In this document: one piece after another, positions 14,918 through 23,116 of the stretch
Position numbering within the stretch: position 1 is the first letter of the stretch
Layout: each line of letters starts with the position of its first letter
Source of the DNA: JAIOTG01 sp964644045
GTDB taxonomy: Bacteria > Patescibacteriota > Patescibacteriia > Patescibacteriales > JAGXOH01
Direction: 5' to 3'
Assembly (NCBI GenBank): GCA_964644045.1
Contig: CAZXUK010000012.1
Location: 1 to 34,981 of the forward strand
DNA: 34,981 bases
The notes under the pieces: generated by a model
What the model saw: the letters and a program-made list of their open reading frames with translations, nothing else
Told to the model about the DNA's origin: nothing
Databases searched by the model: none
Position numbers and translations under genes: made by a program

Positions 14918-14996
14918 AATAGCTTATTTGCCAAAAAATATCTTTTGTGATAACTTAAAATTTAAATTTAAAAACCCAATAAAAAAGGAGGGGAAA

Positions 14997-15131
14997 ATGG
15001 CTAAAAAAAGAAGAAGAACAGCCAAACCGGGATTTTTAACCAAAATAAGAAAAAAAATCCGCCAATCCTATCACGGAACCGATCCCCGCGCCGGCAGAGT
15101 GGATCTCCGCTCTCAGAAAAATAACTGGTAA
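14997..15131 (+). CDS. 44-residue highly basic protein
   Basis: MAKKRRRTAKPGFLTKIRKK begins at the ATG at 14997, preceded by a strong AGGAGG ribosome binding site 6 bases upstream. The in-frame ATG at 14928 has no such site and is rejected. The protein is about one third Lys/Arg with conserved-looking Gly/Pro/Trp positions (SYHGTDPRAGRVDLRSQKNNW). It could bind RNA or DNA, for example as a ribosome-associated or nucleoid peptide, but it does not match L34, L36 or THX as I know them. A perfect terminator follows 15 bases after the stop, so it is a monocistronic unit. Confidence 0.75.
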   Translation: MAKKRRRTAKPGFLTKIRKKIRQSYHGTDPRAGRVDLRSQKNNW

Positions 15132-15146
15132 AATTAAACCAACCAA

Positions 15147-15170
15147 AAAGACGGGAAAAATCCCGTCTTT
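15147..15170. terminator. Bidirectional rho-independent terminator
   Basis: A perfect 10-bp stem, AAAGACGGGA/TCCCGTCTTT, with a 4-base A loop and T-rich flanks on both strands. It lies between the convergent ends of the 44-aa gene (plus) and gyrA (minus) and can serve both. Confidence 0.9.
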
Positions 15171-15189
15171 ATTATTTTAACTAAAAAAT

Positions 15190-18100
15190 TTAAACCCAAG
15201 TCAGGCAAGCCACATTATCATCCTTGTCTTTTAATTTCATAAGGCGCACTCCCTGAGTATCGCGTCCGGCCTGAGTAACGGATTTAAAAGGCATTCGAAT
15301 GACCTGTCCTTTTTCCGACATCATTATCAAATCCTTTTCTTTCATAGTATCGGGATTAACAATAAAAGAATTTACTAATTTGCCGGTTTTGGCCGTTACC
15401 TTGGCGGTCTTAATCCCGGAACCGCCCCGGCCCTGAACTTTATAAAGCTTAAGAGGGGTTCTCTTGCCAAAGCCCTTTTCCATTATGGTCAAAACTTGAT
15501 ATTTTTTCTGTTTTTCCTTGCTATTTTTAATAACTCCCATGCCCACCACATAATCATCTTTTTTTAGTTTAATTCCGTGAACTCCGCTGGCCGACCTGCC
15601 CATGGTTCGCACATCCTTTTCCTCAAAACGAATAGCTTGTCCTTGAGCGGTTAAAAGCTGAATTTGGTCATTGCCCTGAGTGGGCTTGGCCCAAATCAAT
15701 TTATCTCCTTCCTTGATTTTAATGGCTATCAATCCGGAACTGCGGACATTGGCAAAAGCGCTCAAATCCACTTTTTTAACCAAGCCCTGTTCAGTGGCAA
15801 AAAAGAGATATTTAGACTTAGATATCTTGTCCAAAGGCAAAACCGAGGTCACTTTTTCATTATTCCCGGCTTGCAAAAAATTCACAATCGGGGTTCCCTT
15901 GGCTGTTCGGGTGGCCAAAGGTATCTCATGGGCTTTAAGCTGAAAAACTCGTCCTTTGGTAGTAAAAAAAAGAACATCGCTATGGGTCATAGTGGTAAAT
16001 AAGAATTCCACCATATCCTCTTCTTTGGTAGTAAGACCCATTACGCCCTTGCCTCCTCGCGCTTGAACTTTAAAAGTGTCCGGAGGCAATCTTTTTATGT
16101 AGCCATCCCGGGTCATCATTACAATAGTCTCTTCATTGGGAACCAGATCCTCGGTGCTGAATTCTTTGGCTCCCCGGGCTATCACTTGAGTTTTTCTCTC
16201 GTCCCCGTATTTTTCTTTTATCTCTTCCACTTCTTTTTTGATAATATTTCTCATTTTAACCCGGGATTTTAAAATGGCTTCCAACTCTTTGATTAATTTC
16301 TTCTTTTCTTCCAGTTCGTCTTCTATTTTTTTTCTTTCCAAATTTGCCAGATTCTGCAGTTTCATCTCCAAAATGGCCACGGCTTGAACTTCGGTCAATT
16401 TAAATTTCTTTATTAAATTATTCTTGGCTGTCTCTTTATCCTTGGAAGCTTTAATGGTTTTGATCACGGCGTCAATATTTTTCAAGGCCTTCATAAGACC
16501 TTCCAAAATATGGGCTCTGGCCCGCGCTTTATCCAGGTCAAATTGGGTCCTTCTCTTAACTATCTCTTCCCGATGCTTCACATATTCTTCCAAGATCGTT
16601 TTTAAAGTCAAAACCCGGGGCTGGATCCCGTCCACCAGGGCCAGCATATTGACTCCAAAATTGGTCTGCAAAGGGGTTTTTTTATACAAAACATTCAAAA
16701 CTTTCTTGGGGTAGGCCTCTTTTTTTAAACCGATCACAATCCTGACCCCTTCTTTATCTGATTCGTCTCTTAGTTCTTTAATTCCTTGGATCTTTTTGTT
16801 CTTGACCAGATCAGCGATTTTTTCCACCAAAGAAGCTTTGTTTACCTGATAAGGAACCTCGGAGATAACAATCTGCTGGGCTCCGCCTTTCTTTTCCTCA
16901 ATTTCGGCTTTTCCTCTCATAATAATAGAGCCCTTGCCGGTGGCATAGGCCTGGGTTATGTCTTTTTTGTTATAAATTATTCCGCCGGTAGGAAAATCCG
17001 GCCCGGTTACGATTTCCACCAAATCCTCGGTACTGATTTGCGGATTGGCTATCAAGGCGGTAACGGCCTCGCAAAGTTCGGTTAAATTATGGGGAGGAAT
17101 GTTGGTGGCCATACCCACGGCAATCCCCATGGTTCCGTTTAAAAGCAAATTGGGGAGTTTGGCCGGCAAGACGGCGGGCTCTTTTTGCGAGCCGTCAAAA
17201 TTAGGTACAAAATTAACGGTCTCTTTCTCAATATCAAAAAGCAACTCCTCGGAAATCTGAGCCATTTTAGCCTCGGTATTATGGTTTATAAAACCGTTGG
17301 CTATAAAAGAGTGACAATCACTATCCACTTTTATAGAATAAACTTTTTTCTTTTTCTTTCCTTTTTCTATCTTCTTGATTTTATTAAAGAAAAATTTGTT
17401 TTGAAGCAACCATTCCACCATTTTCTTATCCCTTTGGGATAAATATTGAGAAAGTTTTTCTTTATTCTTTTCTAAATTATTATAACGGTCAAAATTATAT
17501 CGTTTAATATATTCCGTATTATAATTTTTCCGTAAATATTCATTTAAATAGGGAATAAAATCAGTCTTGCTCATTCGAGTGGCATTAAGTTCTTTCACTT
17601 TCTCTATTTTCTCTTTTTTCTTCTGACTATAAAAACCGATTTCTTTCTGATATTTTTGAATATTACTGACCCCGCTGATAATCAACTTATAACATTGGTT
17701 GCGAGAATCTTGGTAAGGATTAGTGGTCACTATGCCGAAGTTAAGCAAAAGAGTCTTTAATTCCCGGATTAATTGCTTGCTTTTAGAATTATAAGTAAGC
17801 TCTATACATTTACCTCCATGCCTTTTATCTGTTTTAGAAAGGACTGAACCGTCTCCTTCAAAAAGACCTTGCAGGAACTGAGCAATTATTTTCCGGTTAG
17901 ATTGAAGAACTGAAAAAGGGATTCTTTTTTTATCCGATTTATTTAAAGTTAAACCGATATTCTCTAAAAACTTTACTCCTTTTTGATGATAGAAACTTAA
18001 CTCCCGGCAACCCCCGGAAACATCCCGTTCATACAATTTTCCGCCTTCAAATTCTTTTTCTAAAATTTCTTTAACCCGATCATAATACTCTTGATCTCCG

Positions 18101-19056
18101 TTATTAAATAAAATTTGATTATTATGATAACTACCTTCCGCGGTCAAAGCTCCCAATAAAAAAGCTAAATCCCGATTCATCTCCCCGGGAAGTTTAACTT
18201 CTTTATAATTTCTTCCCGCCGGAACATAATCTTTTAAGTTTAGCTCTTTGGAGGAAAACAAGGAGTGTTCCCTATTCAACAAAACATAATCTTTTCCCGT
18301 AATGTCTTCCAATAATTTCCACTCAATGTCCGGGGTATTAAATCTGTTTTTGGTCCAAACCATAACCGGATGATTATGGGACCCTTCCAGTTCATACCCT
18401 TCTTGGGTGGTAATTTTAATCGTAGGATGTTCACCGGAATCGAAAAATCGGGAAGCGTTTTTCTTTTTTCCTTCATAATTTAGTATTTTTTCTTTAATTT
18501 TTTCTTCTCCGGTTTTGCTTTTGCTTTCAATTAATTCCTCTATGGGCTTTATTCCTTTCTCAGTTAAAATTAAAGTGTCTCCGGTAACACAATATCTCAT
18601 GGCCGCGGCGCTGTCTCCGTCCATGGAGCCGAAATTACCCTGTCCGTTTACCAATTTATATCTCATGGAAAACTCTTGGGCCATCCTGACCATGGACTCA
18701 TAAACCGCGGAGTCGCCATGCGGATGATATTTACCCAAAACCTCACCCACTACGGTAGCGGATTTTTTAAAACGAGAATTGGATTTAATGCCCAAGCCCC
18801 ACATGGCATACATTATTCTTCTGTGAACCGGCTTAAGTCCGTCCCTAACATCGGGCAAAGCGCGCTGAACTATCACGCTCATAGCATAATCCAAATAAGA
18901 TTTGCTCATCTCCTCTACCAAGGATTGAGAGGTCACAAGGCCGTATTCGGTTTTTTGAAACTTTTCCTGAGAACTATCTTCCCGGGGAGAATCTTTTTTC
19001 CCGGACCCGCCTTTGCCTTTGGCTCCTTTATTTGTGTTCTTTTTATTATTGGCCAT
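15190..19056 (-). CDS. gyrA: DNA gyrase subunit A, interrupted by an intein
   Basis: A 1288-residue precursor that would splice to about 850 residues. GyrA cuts and rejoins DNA through a tyrosine and, with GyrB, supercoils DNA. The N-terminus carries an extra Lys/Gly/Ser-rich arm of about 35 residues, then the winged-helix domain (LPDVRDGLKPVHRRIMYAM, KYHPHGDSAVYESMVRMAQ). The catalytic tyrosine is Tyr155 in SAAAMRY, immediately followed by the intein (residues 156-593). The host resumes at Thr594 with TEAKMAQISEELL. The tower, coiled-coil and C-terminal beta-pinwheel domains follow, with a GyrA-box-like QARGGKG. The GyrA rather than ParC call rests on that box and the pinwheel repeats. Fluoroquinolone-site residues cannot be interpreted from sequence alone. 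Confidence 0.96.
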   Translation of the reverse strand: MANNKKNTNKGAKGKGGSGKKDSPREDSSQEKFQKTEYGLVTSQSLVEEMSKSYLDYAMSVIVQRALPDVRDGLKPVHRRIMYAMWGLGIKSNSRFKKSATVVGEVLGKYHPHGDSAVYESMVRMAQEFSMRYKLVNGQGNFGSMDGDSAAAMRYCVTGDTLILTEKGIKPIEELIESKSKTGEEKIKEKILNYEGKKKNASRFFDSGEHPTIKITTQEGYELEGSHNHPVMVWTKNRFNTPDIEWKLLEDITGKDYVLLNREHSLFSSKELNLKDYVPAGRNYKEVKLPGEMNRDLAFLLGALTAEGSYHNNQILFNNGDQEYYDRVKEILEKEFEGGKLYERDVSGGCRELSFYHQKGVKFLENIGLTLNKSDKKRIPFSVLQSNRKIIAQFLQGLFEGDGSVLSKTDKRHGGKCIELTYNSKSKQLIRELKTLLLNFGIVTTNPYQDSRNQCYKLIISGVSNIQKYQKEIGFYSQKKKEKIEKVKELNATRMSKTDFIPYLNEYLRKNYNTEYIKRYNFDRYNNLEKNKEKLSQYLSQRDKKMVEWLLQNKFFFNKIKKIEKGKKKKKVYSIKVDSDCHSFIANGFINHNTEAKMAQISEELLFDIEKETVNFVPNFDGSQKEPAVLPAKLPNLLLNGTMGIAVGMATNIPPHNLTELCEAVTALIANPQISTEDLVEIVTGPDFPTGGIIYNKKDITQAYATGKGSIIMRGKAEIEEKKGGAQQIVISEVPYQVNKASLVEKIADLVKNKKIQGIKELRDESDKEGVRIVIGLKKEAYPKKVLNVLYKKTPLQTNFGVNMLALVDGIQPRVLTLKTILEEYVKHREEIVKRRTQFDLDKARARAHILEGLMKALKNIDAVIKTIKASKDKETAKNNLIKKFKLTEVQAVAILEMKLQNLANLERKKIEDELEEKKKLIKELEAILKSRVKMRNIIKKEVEEIKEKYGDERKTQVIARGAKEFSTEDLVPNEETIVMMTRDGYIKRLPPDTFKVQARGGKGVMGLTTKEEDMVEFLFTTMTHSDVLFFTTKGRVFQLKAHEIPLATRTAKGTPIVNFLQAGNNEKVTSVLPLDKISKSKYLFFATEQGLVKKVDLSAFANVRSSGLIAIKIKEGDKLIWAKPTQGNDQIQLLTAQGQAIRFEEKDVRTMGRSASGVHGIKLKKDDYVVGMGVIKNSKEKQKKYQVLTIMEKGFGKRTPLKLYKVQGRGGSGIKTAKVTAKTGKLVNSFIVNPDTMKEKDLIMMSEKGQVIRMPFKSVTQAGRDTQGVRLMKLKDKDDNVACLTWV
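17278..18591 (-). mobile_element. GyrA intein with LAGLIDADG homing endonuclease
   Basis: A protein-splicing element of 438 residues inside gyrA. It begins with Cys156 (CVTGDTLILTEKG, splicing block A), has a block-B-like GSHNHPVMV (about 225-233), and ends with block F/G YSIKVDSDCHSF...GFINHN, with the His-Asn pair before host Thr594 as the nucleophile. The central endonuclease shows both LAGLIDADG helices: LLGALTAEGS (about 300-309) and FLQGLFEGDGS (about 394-404), each with an acidic residue. All splicing and nuclease residues appear intact, so it is probably active. The insertion point, directly after the active-site tyrosine, is the GyrA site also used by mycobacterial inteins. Confidence 0.95.
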
Positions 19057-19145
19057 ATAAATAAATTAATAATTTTTTCTTAAAAATAAAAAAGAAACGG
19101 ACCTTGTCCTTAACAATTATTGTCTATTATAAAATTAAATAAAAA

Positions 19146-19526
19146 TTAATTATTATTATTTTCAAGCTCTGATTCCAAATTGTTCTTTAACTCTTCTATA
19201 TTTTTTCTTTCATTCAATGATCTTTCATTTGTTTTTTCTTGGCTTACCTCTTTAATTTTCTGTTTAACCTTTCCCCAGTCTTTATTAAACTGCTCTTCTA
19301 AAGTACTCCATTGAGTAAAACTTTCTTCCAATGAATCCTGAGATTCAGAATCAGACACTTTTCCTTCTTTTTGCCAAAAATCATTCAAACTAAAAACCCA
19401 CAAAACAAAAATTAAACTCATAAAAAAACACACCCCGGCTCCTAACAAAAAAATCTTGTCTCTTTCGATTTTCTCCTCCGGGGTCTGGATTTTTTCCTTT
19501 TTTTTCTTTTTCTCTCTGTTTGTCAT
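19146..19526 (-). CDS. Single-pass membrane protein with charged coiled-coil domain
   Basis: 126 residues: a very basic N-terminus (KKKKKEK), one transmembrane helix at about 26-47 (IFLLGAGVCFFMSLIFVLWV), and a Glu/Lys/Gln-rich C-terminal part, probably helical, that ends in a run of asparagines. By the positive-inside rule the C-terminal part would face outward. It starts 3 bases after the MBL-fold gene ends, so the two are probably co-transcribed. Function unknown. Confidence 0.7.
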   Translation of the reverse strand: MTNREKKKKKEKIQTPEEKIERDKIFLLGAGVCFFMSLIFVLWVFSLNDFWQKEGKVSDSESQDSLEESFTQWSTLEEQFNKDWGKVKQKIKEVSQEKTNERSLNERKNIEELKNNLESELENNNN

Positions 19527-19529
19527 ATT

Positions 19530-20177
19530 TTAAGGGTTTTTAAAAACCACTAACTCCATATTCTCCTGGGGCAGGTCCTTGCGACTTATCTTTAATTTAT
19601 CCTCCTTACCGGGGGTCAATCCCAGCTCTTTAACAAACTTGTCTTCTTTTTCTATGTCCACTTTTAAGCCGGGTATTTTATAATGCATGGGTATTACCAT
19701 GCGGGGTTCAATTTGGGAAACCACTTCTACCGCTTTTTTACCATCCAGGGTGTATTTGCCTCCCACCGGAATCATTAAAATATCAACACCCACCAAGGCC
19801 TCCAACTGTTTGTTGTCCAAAACATGGCCCAAATCCCCCAGATGAACCAGGGAAATATCAGTCATTTCAATTCGATAAATTATATTCCTACCTCTTTCCG
19901 CTCCTTCTTTGTCGTCATGATAAGAGTCCACCCCTTGAACCAATACTCCTTTAATATCATATTCTCCGGCAGAGTTAATTACAAAAGGATCGCCTCGCAA
20001 GGATTCGGCATTATTATGATCAGCATGATCATGACTGACAGTAACAATATCAGCCTCGCAATTTGGGGCTTTTAGTCCCACGCTTTTGTCAAAAGGATCG
20101 GTAATCACGGTAATACCTTCCGGACCTGATTTGCTTTGAATTTTAAAACAAGAATGCCCTAACCAAGATATAAGCAT
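19530..20177 (-). CDS. MBL-fold metal-dependent hydrolase (UlaG/UPF0173-like)
   Basis: 215 residues from the ATG at 20177, which gives the family's usual start MLISWLGHSCFKI; the longer frame to 20300 has an unlikely N-terminus and is rejected. It shows the metallo-beta-lactamase signature VSHDHADHNN (HxHxDH type), the GEYDIKGV strand, LVHLGDLGH with the later metal-ligand Asp and His, and a C-terminal IPMHYKIPG histidine. This layout matches the small single-domain MBL proteins annotated as UPF0173 or UlaG-like; their substrates are mostly unknown. Cytoplasmic, no signal peptide. Confidence 0.9.
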   Translation of the reverse strand: MLISWLGHSCFKIQSKSGPEGITVITDPFDKSVGLKAPNCEADIVTVSHDHADHNNAESLRGDPFVINSAGEYDIKGVLVQGVDSYHDDKEGAERGRNIIYRIEMTDISLVHLGDLGHVLDNKQLEALVGVDILMIPVGGKYTLDGKKAVEVVSQIEPRMVIPMHYKIPGLKVDIEKEDKFVKELGLTPGKEDKLKISRKDLPQENMELVVFKNP

Positions 20178-20342
20178 AAAATTAAAAAAATAATTAATAA
20201 TATTTCTATCTTTATTATATCGCAAAAAAACAGGGGTGTCAATTTGGCAAAACCAATATTTTTTCCTTATTTTTTGGGATTTTTCTTGATTTCCGGGCAA
20301 GCTGAATTTTGCCTATTTATATAGCTTTTTTTATAAAAACCC

Positions 20343-20371
20343 TTGACATTTTTCCCAAAATTTGTTAGAAT
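20343..20371 (+). promoter_or_regulatory. Consensus sigma70 promoter of the export unit
   Basis: TTGACA at 20343-20348, a 17-base spacer, TAGAAT at 20366-20371. The predicted start is near 20378, giving a leader of about 50 bases that ends in an AGGAGG ribosome binding site. No operator-like inverted repeat is evident. Confidence 0.85.
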
Positions 20372-20430
20372 GCGAGGTTATATCATTTTAAAAATATAAA
20401 CAAAAAAACCAGAAAAAAGGAGGAATAAAG

Positions 20431-21198
20431 ATGAAAAAGGTAATTTTTTTAATGATTGTTTGTTGTTTGACAATTTTTGCCCTGGGTATTGCCTGGGGCG
20501 AAGGGGATATTGAGGGACAGTCCTTGACTTCCTCAGAAATCCAGTATGGAGAAAATAACAACGGAGGCTGGGCAGAAGTCGAGTCTCTGGGAAAATTTGA
20601 GTTGTCAGGGGTGCCGTCTGAAGGCAAAACAGAAGTAAATGCCTATACAGACGGTTCTATTAATCAAGAAAATCCAAATGATGATGGATTTTATTCCAGC
20701 TCCTCTTTTGGATTCCTGGAAGGCGGTGGAACCGGAGAAATTGTTTCCGGCCAAGGCACGCAAAACATTATTGTCGAGGGAACTCTGGGCAACCAGAGCT
20801 ACTACGGCAATGAAAACTGTAATGGATCAGCCCAATTTGAGGCCGGGGTAAATTTAAACTCCTCTTCTCAAGGCGGAGTCTTAAACGGAAGCCTTCATGT
20901 TGAAGGCTACACCTATTCCTCAGAGAAGGCTGAACAAAACTGGCAAATAAATAATGCCGGTTTTAAAATCACAGGGACAGACGGCTCCTCAGGCAGTTTT
21001 ACTGTCAATGGAGAAGTCTCCACCCAAAACCAACGAACCGGAAACCCTGGAGCGAATGCCCAGGCTTCCACCTATGCCAATGTAACCGGGGAACAAGTTA
21101 ACAATCCCGGTTCCATGGAGGCATATGGAGAAAGCTTCTCCTATGCTGACGGTAACTATGGTGAAGCCAAGGCCCACTCCTTTATAAAAACGGAATAG
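20431..21198 (+). CDS. Secreted Ser/Gly/Asn-rich protein, family A
   Basis: 255 residues with a Sec signal peptide (MKKVIFLMIVCCLTIFALGI, likely cleaved near AWGEG). The mature part is rich in Ser, Gly, Asn and Thr and poor in Cys and Lys. Its alternating polar/hydrophobic pattern suggests an all-beta, extended or repeat structure. It shares three blocks with the protein encoded at 33059-33889: SSFGF(L/I)E, VEG(Y/H)TYSSEK and the C-terminal ESFS...YG.A..HS. The translated start has a strong AGGAGG site. First gene of a three-gene unit with two other exported proteins, so a surface or secreted structural role is likely. No known family is recognised; a shell, pilin-like or extracellular-matrix protein are possibilities only. 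Confidence 0.85.
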   Translation: MKKVIFLMIVCCLTIFALGIAWGEGDIEGQSLTSSEIQYGENNNGGWAEVESLGKFELSGVPSEGKTEVNAYTDGSINQENPNDDGFYSSSSFGFLEGGGTGEIVSGQGTQNIIVEGTLGNQSYYGNENCNGSAQFEAGVNLNSSSQGGVLNGSLHVEGYTYSSEKAEQNWQINNAGFKITGTDGSSGSFTVNGEVSTQNQRTGNPGANAQASTYANVTGEQVNNPGSMEAYGESFSYADGNYGEAKAHSFIKTE

Positions 21199-21215
21199 AG
21201 AAAAGGAGGAAAAAG

Positions 21216-22205
21216 ATGAAAAAAGCTATTATAGTAACGGTAACGGCGGGGTTGCTGCTTGTGCTTGGAGCCCCAACCATTTCATTGGCAGACACTGTCA
21301 ATGAATCAAGATCAGAAATAAACAATAGCCCGACCGACAACACCTACTACCAGTCGGTTTCGGCAAATGTAACTTCTTTTCTGCCCGGACCACCCCCCAC
21401 TCCCCAACCATTCCCCATGAAGGAAGGATGGAAAAACCTGGCAAGTTATGCCTGCACCAAAGAAGTGCCTTATCACTTCTTTGCCGGCGCAGGCAGATCC
21501 AGAGGGGCCGAACTCTGGGAGAAGCCATATATGGAAACCTTGTTTCAGAGGCAGGGGGAAAACAAGAAGCCCATCAACATCGTAGAGTTAGATGAAGATG
21601 GACTTCCCAAAGAGCCGACCGGGAGGCTGCTCGGATATGTAGAAGTATCCGATCATTACGAAGTCTCCAGGGAAAAGGCCATCCAACAAGCCCTCTGGTA
21701 TGCAAAAAAGTTTACCGGGGCTACAGAAGTGGCCATATTAACCGAATCACTACCCGTGACTAAGGGTGGTACCACAGGTCTGGGGCTTAGCCTTGTCCAA
21801 ACCCGATCTCCCAGCAGCAAAGAAGCAGTGGGAGCCGGTGGTGGTGGTTTATTTATGGAGGCCCATTCCTGGCAAGACCGGGGGACCAATGTCAAAATTG
21901 TTTGTTACGAACGCCCCCTGGAAATCACCGCCATCACCCAGGATATGGGTGGACAGGAAATCCTCAAGAAAATTGAGGAGAGATGGTTTACAGGCCGGAT
22001 GGTCTGGTTTATCTCCCGGGCAAACAGTAAAAAAGAAGCAGCCCTGGAGATAAAGGCCAATCTCCGCAAAGTCCTACCCCATCTTCGGGCCTCGGATCTG
22101 GCAGAGAGGGTCAAAATCCGGGTATGGCCGCAAAAGGCAGAGGCCGGAAACCAGCAAGGAAGCTGGGTAATTCTGGCTAATCCCGGTCAAATTGAGAAAA
22201 ATTAA
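21216..22205 (+). CDS. Exported protein of unknown function
   Basis: 329 residues with a signal peptide (MKKAIIVTVTAGLLLVLGAP..SLA, probable cut before DTVNES near residue 26). The mature protein has a polar N-terminal stretch, a proline-rich linker (PGPPPTPQPFP), then a mixed alpha/beta part with YVEVSDHYEVSREKAIQQAL and a glycine-rich patch (EAVGAGGGGLFMEAHS). The C-terminal region (about 250-329) looks like a compact alpha/beta fold. Two cysteines occur in the mature part (in SYACTKE and KIVCYER). It has a strong GGAGG ribosome binding site, lies 17 bases after the first gene, and is followed 11 bases later by the lipoprotein gene. No family is recognised. Confidence 0.85.
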   Translation: MKKAIIVTVTAGLLLVLGAPTISLADTVNESRSEINNSPTDNTYYQSVSANVTSFLPGPPPTPQPFPMKEGWKNLASYACTKEVPYHFFAGAGRSRGAELWEKPYMETLFQRQGENKKPINIVELDEDGLPKEPTGRLLGYVEVSDHYEVSREKAIQQALWYAKKFTGATEVAILTESLPVTKGGTTGLGLSLVQTRSPSSKEAVGAGGGGLFMEAHSWQDRGTNVKIVCYERPLEITAITQDMGGQEILKKIEERWFTGRMVWFISRANSKKEAALEIKANLRKVLPHLRASDLAERVKIRVWPQKAEAGNQQGSWVILANPGQIEKN

Positions 22206-22216
22206 AGGAGGGAAAA

Positions 22217-23020
22217 ATGAAAAAATCTTTAATCATCGTTATGATGGTCATCCTGGTGGGCGTAGGTTGCGCCCACCGGGGCCCCATGGTCGGAGTCTCC
22301 AAGGATCAGGATCAGCCCGGCATGTCCGTGGCTGAGTTGGAGGCTTTTCTGGGAGAAGATACGGCCCAAACAGCCGACAAGGCCAAGGAGGCGAATGAAA
22401 CCGCCGACAAGGCTGAAAAGGAGGATAAGGCCCAGACAGCCAATCCCGGCCTGGAAAACCGGGTAGCGCGCCTGGAAAATCAGATGGATCGGGCTGTTGG
22501 ACAAATCAAGGCCAACACCCATGACCTAAAACAAACAGTTGGCCAAGTCAAGGCTAACAGCCATGACCTAAAACGGGTGAGTGATCAAGTAAAGACCAAC
22601 ACCCATGACCTGAAACAGACCAAGGGACGCCTGGATCATCTCTACGGAGTGGTCTCTTTCAACGTAAAGAGAACCACTGCCCTGGAAGACAGGCAAAAAG
22701 GCCGGGGCGAATTATCCCAGGCCAAAATTAGTTTTAAGTATGCCTCCGGAGACCAAATCAAGGACAATGCCAACAAGGCAATCCTTGATAAGGCCATTAG
22801 AGAAGGGATGACGCCCAAGGTTATTATCGGGGTGTCAGATCCTTCCGGAGGCAAAAAGGCAAACACCAGACTGGCCGAGGAACGCGCCGAATCCTTGAAA
22901 AATTATCTCAAGGAAAACGGCGTAGACGTTTCCGGAATCAAACTTTTAGCCAGACCAGAGGCTTACATTTACGGAACCTGCGGCCCTCAGAACAGAGCGG
23001 CCGTGGTATACTACAAATAA
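22217..23020 (+). CDS. Lipoprotein with coiled-coil repeats and OmpA-like C-terminal domain
   Basis: 267 residues. The signal peptide ends in a lipobox (VGVGC, Cys18), so the mature protein is probably lipid-anchored. A Lys/Ala/Glu-rich helical segment (about 45-75) precedes three tandem 14-residue repeats of the type Q(I/V)K(A/T)N(T/S)HDLK at 96-137, a two-heptad coiled coil. The C-terminal 100 residues (about 168-267) follow the OmpA/Pal/MotB pattern: ISFKYASGDQIKDNANKAIL, a VIIGVSDPSGG strand-loop, TRLAEERAESLKNYLKENGV, then QNRAAVVYY. Such domains usually bind peptidoglycan. Together this suggests a tether between membrane and cell wall serving the two exported partners upstream. Strong GGAGG ribosome binding site. 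Confidence 0.88.
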   Translation: MKKSLIIVMMVILVGVGCAHRGPMVGVSKDQDQPGMSVAELEAFLGEDTAQTADKAKEANETADKAEKEDKAQTANPGLENRVARLENQMDRAVGQIKANTHDLKQTVGQVKANSHDLKRVSDQVKTNTHDLKQTKGRLDHLYGVVSFNVKRTTALEDRQKGRGELSQAKISFKYASGDQIKDNANKAILDKAIREGMTPKVIIGVSDPSGGKKANTRLAEERAESLKNYLKENGVDVSGIKLLARPEAYIYGTCGPQNRAAVVYYK

Positions 23021-23044
23021 AAAGAAGGAGGAAAAAACCAAACC

Positions 23045-23083
23045 AAAACCCCGAAAACAGACAAACTGTTCTCGGGGTTTTTT
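23045..23083 (+). terminator. Rho-independent terminator of the export unit
   Basis: A long stem AAAACCCCGA-AACAG / CTGTT-TCGGGGTTTT with one mismatch and a 5-base loop, followed by a T-run. It lies 24 bases after the lipoprotein stop and closes the three-gene unit. Confidence 0.9.
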
Positions 23084-23116
23084 ATTTGAAAATATTATTT
23101 AAAATTTATTTCAATT

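Noticed and set aside
14928..14996. N-terminal extension of the 44-aa basic protein
   Set aside because: The upstream ATG has no ribosome binding site, while the ATG at 14997 has AGGAGG at ideal spacing; the extension also has no protein-like pattern.
20178..20300. Longer N-terminus for the MBL-fold protein
   Set aside because: The extra 41 residues are not typical of the family, and the ATG at 20177 gives the standard start just before the first strand.
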